From Pseudomonas koreensis (GTDB taxonomy: Bacteria > Pseudomonadota > Gammaproteobacteria > Pseudomonadales > Pseudomonadaceae), in contig NZ_JAAQYM010000001.1 of assembly GCF_012986595.1 (NCBI RefSeq), positions 62,001 through 126,000 of the forward strand: a stretch of DNA of 64,000 nt. The letters run 5' to 3'. The number at the start of each line of letters is the position of its first letter. Position 1 is the first letter of the stretch. A program made the position numbers and the translations under genes. The notes beneath the pieces were generated by a model. The model saw only the letters and a list, made by a program, of their open reading frames with translations. It was not told the origin of the DNA and searched no databases. Positions 61,974-64,000 of the stretch are shown piece by piece.

Positions 61974-64000
61974 ATGAATAGCCAGACATCGCCCACATCG
62001 CCCGTTACCCCCCAAGCCTTGCGGCCGTTGTATTTTCCGGCGCTGGTCACGCTCATCCCCGCCGAACACTATGACGGCGGCATTCCCATCAGAGCCGTGG
62101 AGGACGATCTGCAAGGCATCATCCCCGCCTGGCTGACCATGTCCGTTGGCGATCACGCCGAGGTGTTCTGGGGCAATGACAGCGCAGCGGTCTGGAGCAA
62201 GACCCTCGTGAACGACGCCGAGCTCGACCAGGATGTGGGTTTCACCATTGCCAAGAAGCTCGTGCTGGAGGGCGATGCCACGCCCGTGTTCTACCGGATC
62301 AAGCGCAAGAACCAGGCCCCGGAGGACTCGACGCCCGTCATGACCTTGCTGGCCAAACTCACCCGGCCCGGCGGGTACGATGACATTCCGGGCGATGACG
62401 GCCACTCCGACCTCAAGTTCTCCCTCTCCCATGACGAGGTCGATGAAACCCTGCCGCCCAGCGGGGTGACGATGCGCATCGTGCCCTACCGCAACCTCAC
62501 CCGATACGACCGCATTCTCGCCCGCTGGGGCAGCCAGCAAGTGGTGCATGTCGTGACGCCGCAACAGGCCCAGGACCCGGTCGGCAACCCGATCGAGGTC
62601 GCTTTCAGTCGCGCCGTTATCGACGCCGCCGGGGACGGCGATCGTGTCGCGGTGGCTTATCAGGTCATCGATCGCTGCGGCAACTTCCCGGACGAACGCG
62701 CGCCGTGGTCGGCGACGCATCACATACTGGTGGACCTCGGCGGCAATCGGCTGGACGAACCGCAGGTGCTGGTCAACGGCATTCCAACCGACAGCATCGA
62801 CCTCGATCAGCTCGGGGATGAGGATGTGAATGTCCGCGTGTACATCACCAAGGACGATTTCGCGGTGGGCGACAAGGTGCTCCTGACCTGGATCGGCACC
62901 CCGGCGCAAGGGTCGCAAATCATCGTCGGGCCGCTGGAGAAAGAGGTGTTGTACGTGCCTTTCCAGCTCGATTTCCCCATCCCCAACGCCGCCGTCAAAG
63001 CCATCGCCAAGGGCGCAGCCTCGGTCGGCTATGTGCGCCGTCGCAGCGGTGAAAGCGACCGCCCCTCAAAAAATGCCAGCGTCACCGTGATTGGCGACAT
63101 CAGCCAGTTAGTCGCCCCTACCGTCGACGAAGCACCGGGCGGAACCTTGCCACCGGAAACGCGCTGGGCGACGGTGCAGATCCCTTGGTATTTCGGCCGC
63201 AACAGCAGCGACCTGATCAACCTGATCTGGTCGGCCCAGACGTCCGGCAACGACACCATTTATTACGAAGACCCGCGTCCGGTCGGCAACGTCGCGGAAC
63301 ATCAGCCCGTCCTGCGCAGCGTGAGCAATGCCGAAATCCAGCGCTTCGACGGCCTGCTCGCCAAGGTCTATTACATCGTCACCAACAGCGAAACGGGGCT
63401 GTTGAGCGTGCGTGAGTCGCTGCCGTTCATGATGCAGGTCGGCGTGCCCCTGCCGACGTTCGACCGCCCGGAAGTCGAGGAAGCAGATGCCAACGACGTG
63501 CTCGATCCGGACAACGTGGCACCGACCGGTGCCACGATGCTGGTGCCGTACCTCGGCACCCGCGACAAGGATCGCATGTATTTCTACGGGCGCGGCTCCG
63601 CCAGCGGCGGCAGCTTCAGCGGCTATGTCGACCTGATCCCCGCCACTGCCGGACGGCCTTTGCGCATCACCGTGGAAAAGCAATACGTCACCGCCAACCT
63701 GAACGGCACGTTGGTCGCCAGTTACAGCATTCAGCGCGGCGGCGTGTCGCTGGGGCATTCGCGGGAATTGACGCTGCGCATCGGGACGGCGCTGGTGCAG
63801 CTACCGCCACCGTTCCTGGTAGCACCGGCCACAGATCCGCTGGATGTCTTGGCCTACCCGAACGGCGTCACGGTGCGCATCGAATTCCCTGAAGCATTGA
63901 GCGGCGACCAGGCATGCCTGGAGGAAGACAATCCACCGGCGGGTTGGCCGCCGTTTCCGCTGGTGGAGTTCAACAGAAACAAGCGGGTGAACACCGTGTT
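61974..64000 (+). CDS. Large protein of unknown function with Ig-like repeat pattern, 3' end outside window
   Basis: The frame is open from the ATG at 61974 to the window end: 675 codons without a stop. GGAG lies eight bases before the ATG. No signal peptide is visible; the N-terminus is hydrophilic (MNSQTSPTSPVTPQALRPLYFPALVTLIPAEHYDGGIPI). The sequence looks like successive beta-rich domains of about 170 residues. Two similar blocks can be recognised by a proline-rich entry and a VxVxV/I-W-x-G pattern: MSVGDHAEVFWGND near residue 55 and VGDKVLLTWIGTPAQG near 301. Weaker similarity appears near 500-540 (FSGYVDL). Function unknown; an adhesin, phage-tail-like or toxin-associated surface protein are all possible but unsupported. 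Lies beyond flhA where flhB or other flagellar genes might be expected. Confidence 0.8.
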   Translation, partial: MNSQTSPTSPVTPQALRPLYFPALVTLIPAEHYDGGIPIRAVEDDLQGIIPAWLTMSVGDHAEVFWGNDSAAVWSKTLVNDAELDQDVGFTIAKKLVLEGDATPVFYRIKRKNQAPEDSTPVMTLLAKLTRPGGYDDIPGDDGHSDLKFSLSHDEVDETLPPSGVTMRIVPYRNLTRYDRILARWGSQQVVHVVTPQQAQDPVGNPIEVAFSRAVIDAAGDGDRVAVAYQVIDRCGNFPDERAPWSATHHILVDLGGNRLDEPQVLVNGIPTDSIDLDQLGDEDVNVRVYITKDDFAVGDKVLLTWIGTPAQGSQIIVGPLEKEVLYVPFQLDFPIPNAAVKAIAKGAASVGYVRRRSGESDRPSKNASVTVIGDISQLVAPTVDEAPGGTLPPETRWATVQIPWYFGRNSSDLINLIWSAQTSGNDTIYYEDPRPVGNVAEHQPVLRSVSNAEIQRFDGLLAKVYYIVTNSETGLLSVRESLPFMMQVGVPLPTFDRPEVEEADANDVLDPDNVAPTGATMLVPYLGTRDKDRMYFYGRGSASGGSFSGYVDLIPATAGRPLRITVEKQYVTANLNGTLVASYSIQRGGVSLGHSRELTLRIGTALVQLPPPFLVAPATDPLDVLAYPNGVTVRIEFPEALSGDQACLEEDNPPAGWPPFPLVEFNRNKRVNTV

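Overview
The window looks like the core chromosome of a Pseudomonas of the P. fluorescens group. The evidence is gene order and protein similarity recalled from that genus (gltA / sdhCDAB-sucAB-lpd; flhA-flhF-fleN-fliA-cheYZAB-motCD-parC-parP-cheW; ccmA-I), high-GC codon usage, and many REP palindromes of the kinds typical of P. fluorescens. No tRNA, rRNA, CRISPR array, integrase or phage gene was seen.

Layout. 1-10 kb: the TCA-cycle block, with lpd (partial), sucB, sucA, sdhB, sdhA, sdhD and sdhC on the minus strand, divergent from gltA. 10.1-11 kb: gene-free, holding a long imperfect inverted repeat. 11-13 kb: acetate symporter actP with its DUF485 partner. 13.3-21 kb: an orphan betaine-binding protein, a membrane GH17 glucan enzyme, a small membrane protein, an alpha/beta hydrolase overlapping mlaA, a DUF808 protein, a TetR regulator and a REP-associated tyrosine transposase (RAYT) bracketed by its likely REP substrates. 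21.4-28.8 kb: glyoxylate/glycerate pathway (GlcG-like gene divergent from gcl-hyi-glxR-ttuD-pykF) with two identical palindromic operators and REP pairs at several gene junctions. 29-32 kb: urea transporter, voltage-gated-type K+ channel with a zinc ribbon, sulfate-binding protein.

32-34.5 kb is the clearest accessory segment. It is AT-rich and carries two overlapping minus-strand genes, a ParB/Srx-like protein and an Mrr-like PD-(D/E)XK nuclease. It has its own candidate promoter and terminator and is a candidate undescribed defence or DNA-processing cassette.

34.5-45 kb: a periplasmic DUF5666-like protein, MFS exporter, LysR regulator, a lipoprotein, then the complete cytochrome c maturation operon ccmABCDEFGHI (minus strand). 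45-61.7 kb: flagellar and chemotaxis genes. A FliK-family protein and a detached FlhB C-terminal domain are on the plus strand. The long minus-strand series from flhA (with a good sigma-54 promoter) through flhF, fleN, fliA and cheYZAB-motCD-parC-parP-cheW sets flagellar number, placement and chemotactic signalling. 62-64 kb: a large plus-strand gene of unknown function, preceded by a perfect 22-bp palindrome, sits beyond flhA and runs off the window.

Three REP sequence families are scattered between genes: A (core GCGAGCAGGCTCACTCC), B (core GCAGCCTTCGGCAGCTCC) and C (core GGCGAGGGAGCTTGCTCCC). They are mostly inverted pairs (REPINs).
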